A DNA stretch of 64,000 bases, from positions 5,961,503 through 6,025,502 of the forward strand of contig NC_045143.1 of the NCBI RefSeq assembly GCF_008831285.2, read 5' to 3'. Source of the stretch: Nymphaea colorata (Eukaryota; Streptophyta; Magnoliopsida; Nymphaeales; Nymphaeaceae). This document shows positions 29,310 to 43,817 of this stretch, piece after piece. Under the pieces are notes generated by a model, which saw only the letters and a program-made list of their open reading frames with translations, was not told the origin of the DNA and did not search any database. Position 1 is the first letter of the stretch. Each line of letters opens with the position of its first letter. The translations under genes and the position numbers were made by a program.

Positions 29310-32300
29310 TCACCTTCTCTTTGATTTTGCAGATTTCTTCAAAGAAGCGAGATGTCTGTCTTCTTCATCATCATCATCACCCCCGCTTCTTCTCCTCTTT
29401 CCAGCTGTTTCTTTAATTTTCTGCACCATCCAGAAGATATAAAATTCCGATGCTGCTGAAAGAATGCTATTCCAGTTGATACTGTTTAGAGAAGCAACCA
29501 TTGCAATGCAACTTGCTAAAAATGATCCAAAAAAGAGAAGAACATTTCATTGCTTTATTCAATCTAAAATATTGAAGAGCTATTTGATCTGAATACTGAG
29601 CTGCGTAACCATTCGTGGGAAGACAAGACCACTAGGAAGTGGAGCTTTGATTATGTTGAACCTTGGAGTCCAGACTGACAACAAAGTGTTGCAATACCAA
29701 CTTATTGATGTCGACAACAGAGCAGTTAATAAGAATGAACCTTATTCATGACAAAGGATGTGGTTACTGAAAGGTAAAAGCTTTAGAAAATAACACAAAA
29801 AATACCATCTGAGAAATTCGTTTGGCCTCTGAAACACGTTCTAGTAGTAGCAACACTTCTTCTTCTTCAGCAGCATACTCAGGCAGTTTCTTGCCTAAAA
29901 GAGACAAGAAGTAACAAACTAAGAATAACAATGGCAGGAGGGAATCATATTGAACTTTTCTAATCTTCGTTACTGCTTAAGTACCAATTAGCTTTTCTAT
30001 CTGCAGATACCATTCCACTTCATACTGGTCTACTAGCGAAATGGCAATTCCAGTTCTACCTGCACGAGCGGTTCTGCCTACTCGATGAATATAATCCTGG
30101 ACATTCAACTCATATTGTCAGTAAGTGAACATATAAAATGACTAGAGGCAGAAGCACATAAAGACTACAACCGATTGAAGCATCAGAAAAATAGGTACAA
30201 CTAAATATCATCTATAACAAAAAATTATGAGCAGAAAGAACTTATCCTTGATTCTTTAAAAACTATACAAAATAATCAGAAAATAAGCAGTCCGATGCAT
30301 GCAAGAAAGGGATTTGCTTGCATATGCTAGAATAGTTGGTGAAGACACAGCAACACAAATTGCTTGGAACTTTTTTTTTTAAGAACGCAAACATCTAGAC
30401 GTCACAAATTTACATAAATGAAAGAAAATTTGACAGTTTAACTAATAAGTAATAAGCTACTAATTAAGAAATAGTAAGACTATAGAGTTTCAACACCGGA
30501 AAAACAAAAGAACATAGAAAGGAAAGTATAGAAGGTTTTGTTAGAGTCTAGGCAAAGGGAAAAGTATATGAGAGCCAGAAGGACAAGTAGGAAATAGGGA
30601 AAAGTACAACTGCGCTTAGCACCATAAGCTCCACCCTCCTTTGCGTATGAAAACTTTGGTACTTCTTCTAGTCAGCAGTATATCAGGTATCCAAACTATC
30701 CATGATATGGTTACACTCCATATCATTTAAAACCTACGTTATAGAAGAAATGTACAAAAGAAATCACTTGTACATCATAAAATTGGCATTTCAAGAATTA
30801 GTCAGCCAAAAATCAAGGGGTATCTGCCTGCAAGTGCAGAATCAGTTCTCAATGTGAGAGGCAAAAGTTAGATTCAGTCATGAAGTCTGCATATTTCACA
30901 TTTCAATCACTTTCACACCATATCAACATCTCTGAAAACAAAGGCCAGGGAAAAAATTCCACCCATCAGGAAGCATGAAGCCCTCAGCCTTGTTGAAAAT
31001 CACTCAGTCAGCTAGAACTTAGTAGGCGAGAAATAGCACCATCCTTCCGTAATAAAGTCGGGCCTTTCAGAACACAAGAATCAGAAGGACGAACAACTAG
31101 TAACTCATGATCTATATATTTTGCCTTACCAAATGGCATTATCATCTTTTTATCCCAACAAATAGGTTCTTCTCATCATATTATATAATTATAATTGTTC
31201 CTACTTCAAGAGATAGAAAGGAAAAAATGAACATGGAAATAATTGAACATGAATGAAATCAAGGGGACATGCGGCACCATAAAAAAGATGTTGAGTCATC
31301 GACCAAGCTAACCTTAGAATTAGATGGGATGTTATAATTGATCACCATATCAACTGAAGGAATATCAAGTCCTCGGCTTGCAACATCTGTGCAAATGAGG
31401 ATGTTACATTCTCCTGCTTTAAATTTGTTCAGAGCTCCCAACCTTTTTGGCTGCCAAAGATTTCAGATGCTGATGTTATAAGAAAATAAGAGCCCTATCT
31501 ATCATGAAGATAATTTCCAGGCATTAGACAAAACCAACCTGGCTCATCTGTCCACTGATAGGGATAGCCTTCAGTCCAAGGTTGCGCAGGATCAAGGACA
31601 GCAGTCGAGTTGATTCACAAGTACGAGTGAAAACCATTGATGTGCTGCCAGTCATCTCAGTAAGAATATATACAAGATACGCATCCTGGTGCAAAGATTA
31701 TTTTGACAAGATAACGAGAACAAGTTTAGTTTGCTTCACAAATCAAGATAGTATAAAAAAGAGATCACTGGGCACTACAAATTATCCATAAGAATGCTCC
31801 AATCACATAGTGAAACAAAAGAGAAAAGTCGAGAAACCTTGTATTTTGCAGGTACTAAGCGGTATTGTTGTTTAAGGGTATCGACAGTAGAATACTTGGA
31901 AGATGCTTCAACCTAAAGCAAAGAGTTGGGCAAACAATTAAGAACAAACAACAGTGTGGAAATCAATATTCCAAACATTGAGATAAGATGGATTCTTACC
32001 TTTACAGGGTTCTTCAGGCATGCTCTCTGGAGCTTGCCCACCTAAATGATCCAATACAAGTTGTTCAGAAAAACAATTACCTCAGAAAAGAAAAACAGAA
32101 TCTGCAGTATTTCCCATTATTACATGCACATTTACTTTTCTCAATCAGTCATCATAAGAAAGAGCAAAAACAGCCTTACGCAAGCCAGGCCTGCAAACAA
32201 CTTAGACACTCTATGAACATGGAAGGTCCAACATAAAATTATATTATTTGTTAAGGGCAAAAAAAAAGCACTTGTTGCAGGTCTTCATGCTTGAATTCAT

Positions 32301-35300
32301 GTCAAATACACATCAGAAAGATGACATCAATCATTGACATTAATCACCATAAGATCAATATATAATTTTACCTCATGTAACAAAGCCTGTTTGATAACTA
32401 GGAAAAAGTTTTGCATTTGGCAAAGCTGCAAAAGTTTTATCATTTGCTGGATTTTACTAAATTTTGGCAAAAAAAATTATCCTTCACTGACAACAGATAA
32501 AGTTTTTCGCAAGGTAGCAATAGTGCCCTGCCTTAGCATTTTCATTTTTATGAATTCTCAAAAAGAAAAATTACTAGAATAATCAAACTTGAAAGAAATT
32601 TTTGCTTCTTTTTTCCTATCAATCAAACAAGTCAAAAAGTTTGACATGCAAAAGTTGTCTGTTAAGGTTGCACGGCCTTTCAAGGACCTTCCACTATTTT
32701 GGATTCATGGTTCCCAAGCAACTGGCTTTCTTATAGTTATAGGTACTCGTTTCTTGATCGGCCGGTCTTACTTCTCATTATGACGAGCTCAGAACAGCCA
32801 ATCGATCAATTGTCTTGATAGTTCAAAGTGGATTTTACTCCCGAGTGAATCGACATCGTATAGGTCTACAAGTTCTAGACCAGTAGCTAAATCAGCATTT
32901 TACATGAATTGCCCTGGCTATTGAACTAAGGATGGGGAAACATTTCATTAGGTTTGGTTAGTCTTCCAATAAGAAAGTAAGGGAAAAGCTTAATGGACTT
33001 CCTGTATGTTACAGTCGTACTTAGCTTAGAAAGGTCATAGGATCCTTTAGGGGCCCCTTCAAGTTTTGCCACAAGCAGAACTTTTATCTTGAATCAGGCA
33101 GCTCCTAAAATAACCCCATGTGCAATCAACACTTCCTCCAAATAAATAATGAGACTCTACTAACCAACAGAAGCAAACAACCACATGTACATGGCTGTTT
33201 GAACTTTGATCCCCATTGAAATTCTATAGATGCAAGACCTCTTCGGTTGGATCCATTTTGGAATACTTAATTTTTGGTTCCATAGATGGTACTTCCCTCA
33301 CAAAATTAAATTACACATTCAAAATATGTCTCTCTCATTGCAAGAGAAAATGAACTCCTATGCTCAGATGGCAGAACCAGACATTTTTTTTACAATATAT
33401 AAAATTTGTTTTCCAATATTTCAGGGGAGGACCACCTCCCTATGGCTTTCATTCTAAGAAACTCAACAAAGCAGTAAAAAGAGGTATTTGGCACAATAAA
33501 AAATATTAAGACCTGCATTGGATGCTCAGTTTGTGTTGATCAAACAAAGAAAAACATCAATTGTTAGGTGTTTGTGTCGAGAAATCAAACTAAGAGTCTA
33601 CTAAAAAATTAGTACTTGAGGAGGGAAGAGTTGTAGAAAAAAAACACAAGAACCTTCTTTGTCATTGTAGCTGAATATAAGTATGTTTTTCTCTCCTTGG
33701 GGATATTGTTGAGTATTTCATCAATTTCCTTTTCAAAATCCATATTCAGCAACCTGTCAGCCTCATCCAAGACCTGTAGAAGAAACGTAACCAGTTGGTT
33801 AAGATGCAAACACCTCTCTCTCACACACAGATAACACATACAGGCGCATAAAAAAAAAATACATGTATGCAACACACTTCAATTTCATGTGCACACATGC
33901 TCTCTCTCTCTCTCTCTTCCTCCGTGGATGTGGAGCCAGAGAAAGCAACTGAATATTGAAATTTCGAAATAAACTATTTCCAAAAGTGCAAAAAAACCTG
34001 CTTCTCTCCTCTAAAAGACGCAAGGAAAAACCAATACCAGGTATTTCAGTGTCCGAAGGCTGAAACCTTTTGTACTCTTAAGATGATCCACCAAACGCCC
34101 AGGAGTGGCTACCTACACAGAGATCATGGGAAACTGTAAGATTTTTCATATGTAACATAAATGCCTAGTAACGTTCTCTTAAAGGCCAAAAGCCTTTCAG
34201 TTCAACTTATCACAATATCAGTAAACAAAGAAATTTTCAATAAACACACCATTTTCCAACCATAATAGATAGCAAGCTATATCACATGTAGAGAACTACA
34301 GGACATATATAATAATGATGACAAGATATGAGTTGCTACTATGCCCTATATCTATTACATCACCTCATGGTTCTCAAATTTTTTACAAAACATTGTATCT
34401 GGAAGCCACCTGAAACCTATCCAGCCTATGTAATCGAACAACTATTGCTCGTAATCTAGAACTTTACTGAGGTTGTGCAAAGTTGCGATCAAAGCTAGAT
34501 TCAAACATTCAGTTATATTCCATTAAATATTATAAAAATAAAAATGTGATGTAATGAAATGACAAAAGGAATACCAAAACATGAGGCCTTTTCCCAAGTG
34601 AAATTGCTTGAGCATTCATATCAACACCTCCAACAATCTGCAGAAAACAGTTTAAGAGGAATTATTAACAATCAGCCAATAAAATCCCACTACTACTTAG
34701 AAACTGATTGTCTTTTAAAAAATGGAGAAAGCTACATGAATCCATCCTTGACAGGTTAATGCTGACTAGAGGCTTACATACAACTACTTTTCATGAATCG
34801 TGCTCAAGTGCCCTATAGTGTCTAAATCCTAGCTGAAACCTAAGCGATATGACCATGGCAGCAAACTTGAATGCCCCTCAACTTTAACAGAGTTTATGTT
34901 ATTCATAAAAGAGTAGCAATTGATGTCAGACTAGGATAGAGTTCATGGTGGACTTTCATATAATAGAATTCAAAACATGAAATCTGTCATGAATACTTAA
35001 TATCCATGAAAGTCATCAACAGCAAATGAAAGAACTTACTGATATGCATCTTAAACCAATGCCCGATCCTAGAGCTTGAAATTGTTCACAAATTTGAATT
35101 GCCAATTCCCTGATACAAGCAGAACACACCAAGAAAGGGAAAATATCAAACTGGTTTATGGAAGCATCACTGGCACAAATGTCACTTTTATGCTTTGTGA
35201 AAGATTGTCAAAAGTAACATTGCAACAATAAAGCAAAAACAGAAGTATATAATTACATAGCTTACCACAAATTTCAATACATCTGAGATACTGAAAAGAA

Positions 35301-36152
35301 TTGAATTACCATGATAGCATAACACATAATATTTATTACCATATTTCATTCCTTCTCATACTTTAACAATTTGGTGCCACTTCTTTGTTTTTTTAATTTT
35401 TATTTGTTTTAGACTTTAGTGTGGGGCTGGCACCATCCAAAACTAAATGAGGTTGGGCATTGTCAAGCTCTTAACGACACAAATAAGTGAATAACTAACT
35501 GAAGCAACTATAACAAGTGACAGATCATACCTTGTTGGGGAAAGCACGCAAGCAAAAAATGCTTCTGGTTGCCCTTTGCATTCCAGAAGTGCTTGCAGAA
35601 TGGGAATAGCAAAAGCTCCAGTTTTGCCTGAACCTGTTTCTGCAAGCCCAATAATGTCTCTACCTGCAGTTACAGAATTTGTGCAAACGAGGTAAATTCT
35701 CAGCAGCCCAAGTCTAGACGGGTTAGTGCATGCTTGAAGAAAGATTGCACATAAATCTCCCATCATTTGCATTCATCCCAAGTAAGATCCACAAGTACAT
35801 ATATTAGAAGAAAGAAAACCCAGTTAACGGTAAGATGAACGATTAAAATCTCGAACAATGACCAGCCTGCATTTGTTGAGAGCAATGTTCTAAATAAACT
35901 CTACAACAAGTAGTCTTCTAGTTACTATCTCACATAACAGTGTGCAGATATGCACACCTTTGGTCAAAGGCTCCAAGCAAACACAATATGAAAAAACATC
36001 CATTGGAAAGGAGAGAGACCTTCAAGAGCATGTGGAATCGACTGCGCTTGAATCTTTGAGGGGACTTTCCACCCCAAATTTTCACATGCAGCTAGTAGTT
36101 CCTCACATACACCTAACCCCTTAAAAGTTAAATCTCCAGTCTCACTTTCCAT
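29310..36152 (-). CDS. RH10: DEAD-box ATP-dependent RNA helicase 10 (DDX47/Rrp3 family)
   Basis: Thirteen coding exons on the minus strand join in frame to 435 aa (Arabidopsis RH10 about 456): 36152-36020, 35663-35531, 35109-35040, 34637-34575, 34112-34038, 33773-33654, 32041-32000, 31912-31838, 31685-31539, 31450-31313, 30096-29985, 29894-29806 and 29420-29310. Motifs in order: Q-motif region ([14 protein letters not shown]), I AETGSGKT, Ia SPTRELAIQI, VGG, Ib [40 protein letters not shown] and [13 protein letters not shown]. All catalytic motifs are intact. AETGSGKT, where many relatives have AQTGSGKT, is usual for DDX47. The tail is basic/acidic ([14 protein letters not shown], then KSAKSKRR), suiting nucleolar localisation. 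The yeast and human relatives act in early 18S pre-rRNA processing. The start Met follows an acceptor at 36165, so a 5'-UTR intron is likely. Confidence 0.96.
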
Positions 36153-37060
36153 CTTCAAATCCTGCAGCACCAAACCTAGAGTAATTCAGCACCAAGCATC
36201 AGCAAACCATGCGATAGTACTCTAAGAAGCATATAATATGCAGAGATTTATACAGTTCTTGGCTTATACCATTAGGTCCCAAAAAATAGTCAGAAATCTG
36301 TCTTCGAAGAATCTTTCGAAAAACAGGCAATTGAAGTAAAACAAAATTTTAATAGCCCAAAAAACCACCACAGTCATCAACCAAAAAACAACAAAGAGAA
36401 AGGGAGGGGGAGAATACCACTGACTATTTCAAATTAACATGCTTACTGAAATTTCCATGATTAGCAAAATTATCACTATAGTAAAATCACAAGGTGGGAG
36501 TCTGAAGATTCTTCAATATAGTTCACAGTTGGATTTTGAAGGCTGCTTAATCTAAAATTAAACCCTGAAGTGCTACTAACCTTTTTTATTAATAATTTTT
36601 ACACACATACAATCGCAAAAAACAGAACAAATAGAGTGACAATGAAGTCACAGATGTAGGACGTGGGCAATCCCGCTGCCCGCAGTTTAAAACAACTAAA
36701 GAAAACTTCATATGAGGAACTCCTACACTCAGCGAAAGTTGCCTTTTTTAACAATCGGCAGCCGCTGGCACTGGCGACGGCGAACAAAAAGCGCCAACTC
36801 TGGAAAAGAAAGAAAGAAAACTGAAGAGTGAGGAGGAGGATGAGAGAAAGAAAGAGAGAGATAGAGTGACTGACGCAGCGATCGACCGGTGGACAGCGAG
36901 ACTCTCGGCAGACAGGCCGACGCCGGGCGGGCACGGCTTTTCGTCGAGGCAGCAGCCACAACTCGTGGGAGGGCACAGAGGGTGGTGAAGGGAAGGGCGA
37001 GGGTATAAGGTGCGAGGGTTTCTCCGGGGTGGCGGGTGTGTTCCATCATCTGAATTTATC
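36153..37060 (-). promoter_or_regulatory. 5' UTR, leader intron and promoter region of RH10
   Basis: On the minus strand an AG border at 36166-36167 (CTGCAG) precedes GATTTGAAGATG, implying an intron in the leader. A more GC-rich, CT-tract-bearing block at about 36730-36990 looks like the untranslated first exon. A TTATACC motif near 37000 could serve as a weak TATA element. The exact donor and start site cannot be fixed. Confidence 0.45.
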
Positions 37061-38005
37061 GAATTCGGAACCCGCGGATCATTTGTCCCACGCGTTCCAG
37101 GGTCCAGCATTTGATCCGCTGAGCCGTTCGAGTACGCAGGTGTTACTGTTTCGAGTCGTCCCTCCAATTTAGTCACGCGACCTCCAATGGATGGGATACA
37201 ATATCCATCCAATCACCCGCCCAGTTTCAGATTTACTTAGCCAGATTTGGTAAATGACATTTGAAATTTAATCACTAATCCAACTCTTATTCGATATCCA
37301 GTTTTATTTCAAGTCTAAGGTAAATATTTGGCCGAAATTCGGTAAATACTTGACTCGATTACATGTAAATTTCACATGGTTTTTGGGCTATTAGTTTTTA
37401 AAATGAGGTCCAATTCAAATTTAATCCAAATTTAATTGCAGAAAGTGCCGTTACTTGAATTCCTTAATAAAGGCTGAATTCAACCCGAATCAAAAGTCAA
37501 AACCCTCTACGGCTTTACTATCTACTAATGAGCAAAGTCAAGCTCAAATTTTACAAGCAGAATGTGGGCTGAACAGTGGGATCAAAAGGTCCCACCTTTT
37601 GAACTACATTTGCAAGATTTAGTTTCATGAGTCTGAAAACTTACCAACATACAGTGCACTGAGTTATGCAATGTATGTATAAAAAGACATGTACATGAAA
37701 TATATGCATATTAGATTAGTATACAAATAATCAATAAGCACTGAGCAGCCACTTTCATATGAAGCTATCTACATCTTCCAATTGGGTTGAAAGTGATGCG
37801 AATTTAGTTTAATGATTTGGATAACTTCTAGCATACATCAGAGTTTCCTTTTGATAGTCACACTGATATCCTTTTCGGTTTCCATTAAACAAGAGTCGTT
37901 TCTTTTTTTTTCAGATTCAATTCATGAACACCCACAAAATTCAGTTTCAGACATCTATAATAATTAATAGATCACTTTCACCGTCTCCCATCTTTCGTTC
38001 TGAGT
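37061..38005. other. Intergenic, no gene seen
   Basis: Space between the diverging RH10 promoter and the decayed neprosin gene on the plus strand. AT-rich, short frames only, no recognisable repeat or domain. Confidence 0.5.
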
Positions 38006-40684
38006 TCTGATAGAATTGCCGCTTTGCTTCTTGCGGTTTCTCTTCTTCTAGCTCACGGAGCCCCCTGCAAGGGCTATTATTCTTCCAACAGCCATTTGTC
38101 CCGTCAAAGCAATTCATGTTAGCAGCTTTGCAAGGGCACCACCATCTCAGAACAAGGAGAATGAAAATAGATCACCAGTGACACTATCATCCCCATGATT
38201 CTGTATTACTGATGAATGGTTCACAATGCAGAGCGAAGACGGCGACCTGATAGACCGTGTTGACATCTACGGACAGCCTTCTCTGCAACATCCATTGACC
38301 AACGATCATGCCATTCGGGTCTTCGTTCTGCTCTTCGTTTTCTTTTGCATGTCATTTGTGATTACCAAGAAAACCATCGAGTTTTTTTTGGACGAAAGGC
38401 TTGTATATCGAACAATGAAACTCGCTTCAACCGCTGATTGCAGATGAAGCGTGGCTTCAACCCAAAGGGATTCGGAGATGAAGACCAGCATCAGGATAGA
38501 ATACTCCCCATCTTCTGCGCAAGAGTGGGGGCTGCCCAGATGAGACAATTTCCATCTGAAGGAACTAAACAGACAATCTTGATCCCAAATGGCATTGCCC
38601 ACGAGGTGCGCAAGAAGGAGCAGGTTGTTTATTGTGCCTGCTGCGTAGCCTAATTATCGGGTCTATGACTCACTCAGATGTGAGAGATAACCAGTATAAC
38701 ATGCAACACATTTCTCTTACTTGAAAATCTTCTTCAGAATTTGTATGTGCATAGTTGCCATGTTCTGGCCGTACAAGACAGTCGGCCACGGGTTCTTGGT
38801 TGCTCATGCAGTCATCCATCTACCAACCAACTACAGAGTCGCTGGCTGGGATCAGCTCGGCAATATTGGTTTTACAGCTCAAAGTTGACGCAGGCTACAA
38901 GGTACTTCTCCGAGCTCAGGTATTTCTCTCTCTCTCTCTCTCGTGTTTGTGCATCGAGATGAGTTCCACTGGTCTGGTTGAGTCTCTGCCATTCTGCAAT
39001 TCAGGCATGTATTCCGTTGCAACCCTGCTGGGAGTAAGGCCGTGACTTAATTCAGGCACGTATTCCTGCAATAGTAAGTCATTCTGCAATCCAGGGATGT
39101 GTTCATGCGTACTAAATCCCACTAGCCTGGTGGATACATTTGTCCCAAGAAGGAAAGGACAGTTTCCATATCTCGTTATTTGACTTGAGCAGCTTGAGCT
39201 TTCCTAATGGTGTTGTCCTCGTAAGGATTGGATAGTTCCTCCTTAACAGAAAAATAGGGCGTCCTATTTTGAATGTAGATTGATGGTTCCCGCCCACCCT
39301 CCTCTACATTGCTGAGTTCCCACAATATGATTATCACTTATCAGCATCTTAGAGATCCTTGATCCAGCCCAGTGTGTGTGGATTTTGGAAACTGTAGCAC
39401 GTTTTATTACTCAAGCAGAGTACTCCATTTGTCGTTCGAGTTTACCTGTTTTTGTCTTTGCATTATACTATGGCAACTGCTTAACAACCAGTGTTTAAGA
39501 AGCTTAAGTATGAAAGGTTAAATTTTACCCAGCAGATGAACTCAAACGCTACAATTCTCAGAGAAAATCCTACTTTTTTTTCAAATCCAAATTTCCAAGT
39601 AGCTGAAGATACTACTTTGAAGTTTCTCATATGCTGAAAAAATTGGAGGTAGTAAAGCTAAAAAAAGATGAGACCCAGATAAAAAATACTTTTTATTTAG
39701 TTTTAGTTGGTAAATTTTCATCTGAATTTGTTCTCTGTTATCAAAATCAAGAGGTTTACAACAATTTATATGGAGATAATTGCACAAAGGTTTTGATCTA
39801 TTGGGGGGTAGGTTTCAGCGGAGTTAATACTCCCAAAAAATTTAAGTGGGAAGAGAAGGCGCATTGCTGGGAGTTTTTTTTCTGATGCAATTCTTTCAGA
39901 TGTCCAATGGATCAGGATGCTACAACCTGGATTGTCCTGGCGTCCTCCAAGTAGGCAACACCTAGCCATTGGGTGGAATTCTGTCTCCTCTTTTTAAGTT
40001 ATCAAGGACCACAGTATGATTTACTTGCTGTGATACACAAGGTGAGGTCTGTCTCTCCTTCATGAAGAGGAAGAAGGCATGGAAGGTAAGTAGCTGCAAA
40101 TGCCCATGCCTTGGTTTGCTAGAAAATTGACTTTGAGACTTGCTTAAGTTTCACGAACTCCATCCTTCAAGCTTCTGATTTCGTTTTTCTTTTCTCTTGT
40201 GGTTGCCAAGACTCTAATCGTATGCAAGGAACAATACAAGTACCTTCATCAATCTTTGGGTTCTTCACAGGCACACTTCTTTTTTCACTTTTCTTCTTCA
40301 CATGACTTCGGCACCAGCAATTGGAGGGTGAGTGAGCTTACATGGAAATAACATGGGTATCGGCCAACCTTATTATTTTGCCAAATCAGGAACTGTGACA
40401 GCCATGTTGGATGTGCAGAAGTTTGAACTGAAGCCCTGGACTAAAGTCTACAGTGGAAATTTCCCAATTGATGCGGTAATGAAAGAAGATCTCCGCAAAG
40501 TCGCCTACGTTTCTAATATCATGTACATGAACGGTGATGGCAACATGAGGACAACGGCCATGAAGTTCGCCTTGCCTCCAATCACTACTGCTATGGCTAC
40601 ACATCATGGGAGACATCGCTCACTTCATATGACTACATGTTTTTCTATGGTGGGCTTCGAAATTATGTTCCATCCTGTGAGTGA
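38006..40684 (+). pseudogene. Neprosin/DUF239-family gene, decayed but still with introns
   Basis: Pieces of a neprosin gene lie in the right order. They are: a hydrophobic signal-peptide remnant without ATG (RIAALLLAVSLLLAHG, about 38012-38060); an exon 38232-38318 of exactly 87 nt, as in the intact gene at 56820 (SEDGDLIDRVDIYGQPS, where the conserved Cys is Arg); 38444-38605 (MKRGFNPKGFGDED...FPSEGT); and 38738-38919, where the family pattern continues only after changing frame. Then come about 39899-40041 (SGCYNLDCPGVLQVGNT then TAG, a premature stop, with a frame change before QYDLLAVIHK) and about 40330-40684 (KVAYVSNIMYMNGDGNMR; FFYGGLRNYVPSCE, stop 40682-40684). Loss of the start, at least one nonsense codon and several frameshifts make a functional product unlikely. 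Retained splice sites show it arose by DNA duplication, not retrotransposition. Confidence 0.8.
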
Positions 40685-43600
40685 AAACTGTGAGACTCTT
40701 AGAAAACACTGTTGACGAAGTTGTTTTTCCTTTCTGCCATATTAAATGCATGCCCATGGAGAGTTATTTGAAATGGCTCAAAGAAGTGAATTGCACATAC
40801 ATGAGATCGTATGAGATTTCTTCTCGAAGGGGTTTTAACTGAACAAAAAAAAAAAGGCTGCGAATAGAATTCTCTGCTAACCTCCTCAGCCTTTCTCATT
40901 ACATGAGGCCATCAAGGATGTCTTCCCCTGACGCCATGTCACATGAGAATGATGTCGCCATGAGCATGATAAAAGGCCATGTCAGAGGAGATTATAAGCA
41001 CAAATCCTGACATTTGCAAGCATGTGTTCTTGCAACACATCTTTTGCTTGGATTCAAGCTTCTGAAGACTTAGTGAATGTCATTCGAGAAATGTGAAAAC
41101 AGGCACTGCTTAGGTGAAGCCTTACCAGTTACATTGATCTCAAACTAAGAGTTTGTAAAATACAATTCTGAAGAAGTGAAACCATGGAAGAATATCGAAA
41201 CCATTATCAATGGAAAATATAGAAACCCAGATTATTCCCTTAAGAAGCACATAATCAAAATTGAAAAGAAAAATTTCGAATCTTGTTTTTTGTTTCCAGT
41301 ACATGATCTCAAATTTAATATGTTAAATTCTGCTACGGTACAATGATTTTCTTTTGAACAAGTCCACATGGGGTGATGATTGTAGAGAATTTTGCTGTAC
41401 AGGTTCAGTTGACGACAGTCATGGTTCATAGATTAGCATCTGTTGCTAAAGGTTGAAAATCTGCCTTGAGCATGCTCCCCAGTCCTGCAGGGTCACGACA
41501 ATCACAAGTTCTTAACAAGGTTTAAATAGGACTTATACTATCCTTATGCAGTTGTAGCACACAGGCAAAATTTGATCTTCAAAGCACTCAAATAAATTGC
41601 ATCCATCCTGGATTTTTCTGGAAGCATTGTCTTAAAATTGTTCGACCCACTTTAATTTCCAAAAGCAACTGAATAACTAAATCCAGGCCTCAGAGTTCAG
41701 GGTCATTCACACTACCCGACAAAAGAAGTGAACCAAGCCATGAGACGGGTGTTAGTACAAAAATTTATCGGGTTTGATGCTCCCGTTTTAGAAAGGTTTG
41801 CTTGACCTACCACTTGTAAGAAGTAAGAACCACCCCAGGAATTATGAAACAGCTTGGGTGTTTGTAAAACCTGTAGGCTCGTTACTCCAAAACTCATTCA
41901 ACATCCAGCACCGCCCCCAACCCAACTATGTTCTGGCTGCTGCTGCAAGAGGGATAATTATCTTAACTGCAAGCACACCTTCCACTATGTCGCCTGAAAA
42001 AACTACATATCAAGCAATTCTAGCAGCATTTTATCTACACGTGCTTCTTTTTAAGAAATAAAAACGCCATAGAGAAAACCACTAGGTCAATTCAAGCGCT
42101 TATGCTCCCTCCTTCAAACAGTATAATGTTTCTGTTGAGCATGTGGCAGAGTTTCATTCTTTAATGATATACTAGGCCATTAGTACCTAAATAAATAACA
42201 CCTCTACAGTATACTCATGAGCTTAACCAGGACTTCATCCATGAACACCTAAGTCTGGCATCAAATATGTTAATGAAGCTAGCAAGAGTCAAGGAGTCTC
42301 ATGTCATAACAGGTATGGAAACTGCAGATATTGCTGATACCAGCAAGGAAGAGAACCAGGCACCGGTATAACAAAATGTAAACATGTCTTGCAGGAATCA
42401 TTTGCCATCAAGTCACTCAGTAAGCAGGCAGTTCTTAGAGGGATAATTGCAATTCTCATGATTGTCAATGGAAATATGTCTCTCAGAGTCATTTGGCAAA
42501 AAACATAATGCTTCAAATTTCCACTAGGTAGACAGAACATTCAAGTCTGTTTTCATCAATGCTATGCTTTAGCTAATGCCTAATTGCTTTATGTTGTTTA
42601 TCTATAATTGCAGTCCACATTGTGTTCCAGTTCAACTGCCATTCCTATACCATTTATGATCCACGCTCAATAGCTTTATGCCCTTAAAATAGTTGGCTGA
42701 AAGACAACAAAGAAAAGTTTCTTCAGCTTGTGCTTCACATAAATCATGAATCTGAAATAGAGAAATAACATCCCCAGGGTTTTTTTTTTATTTGATACTC
42801 GACGTCACAATGTTTGTACAAAATTTACAGACGGGCGCCCATGAATTTCTGAAAAAGCTAAACGTAGGATTTGAGACAAAAGCTACCACTTTCCAGTAAC
42901 TATGCCAGGACCTGATATTTTCCGTAGTAATGGAACATTTGCACTTCAACGATCTGCAGCTTGTCGGTTGTTGGTTTCAATTAGCTATAAAACAGAGATT
43001 CTCCTCCCTGATTCCTAATGTGCGCACAACATACAGCCCAAAGCACCCCAGAAGATAAGTAATCATAAAATATGCAGAAAGTCATGCACCAATGCAGTAC
43101 ATTTTATGACCATCAACACTTTCGATTTTCGAGGTTATGCTAATCCTATACAGCAAGAACCAACTTAGCAACTTGGACATAGTTAGGATATCAAGCATAT
43201 GAGAATAACTTCAGCTCAAGTTTGATCTCATTACGGAGGAAAGAATATGAAAAGATCAGAGACGGAAAAGCAAATAAATGAGAGTTTATTCTGATGTTGG
43301 CCGCGCACCATAGTGATCTACTGTGGCACGTGTAATCTCTGAGGTTAGTCATTTACCTAACCTCAGCAGGTTCAGAGGCATTTCCCACGTATACGAGAGA
43401 GAGAGAGAAAGGGAGAGAGAGAGAGAGAGAGAGTACAGACATCAAGTTCTTGACAACCAAATCAGCCAGATTTATATACATGATATGTATGACTCATTTT
43501 GTCGGGCTACAACTGCTTACAAATTGATGTAGGGGCATCGAGTTCTTGACAACCAAATTGTTGCGACACCACAACTAGGTACAAAACAATGGACGGGAGA

Positions 43601-43817
43601 CACGGGACATCGAGCTTTTCACAACCAAAATCGGTGAGATTTCTGTATTGGAGATGTACGATTCTTCTTGTCAAACTACAATAGGATACAAAAGGATGAA
43701 CCTGAACAAGTTTGCCACTTCCCATTTTCTATCTGAACTATAAGTCAACAAGAAGCGGGAGACAGCAACAGAGAGGATGAACGAAGATCTCCGAAGAAGG
43801 GCAACCAACACGAAGGG
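40685..43817. other. Intergenic, no gene recognised
   Basis: AT-rich DNA with only short unrelated frames. It carries a GA microsatellite at 43396-43432 and, at 43438-43630, three spaced copies of a CATCGAGTTCTTGACAACCA-like phrase (about 43439, 43527 and 43605). The right end is the 3' flank of the small minus-strand gene. Confidence 0.45.
43396..43432 (+). repeat. (GA)n microsatellite
   Basis: About 37 bases of GA with one GGG interruption, about 390 bases downstream of the stop of the minus-strand 96-aa gene. Confidence 0.9.

Noticed and set aside
36599-37212. Overlapping minus frames of 106-154 codons upstream of RH10
   Set aside because: They lie in the leader and promoter region, are mutually overlapping, and are Ser/Leu-rich from CT tracts. 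The RH10 protein is complete without them.
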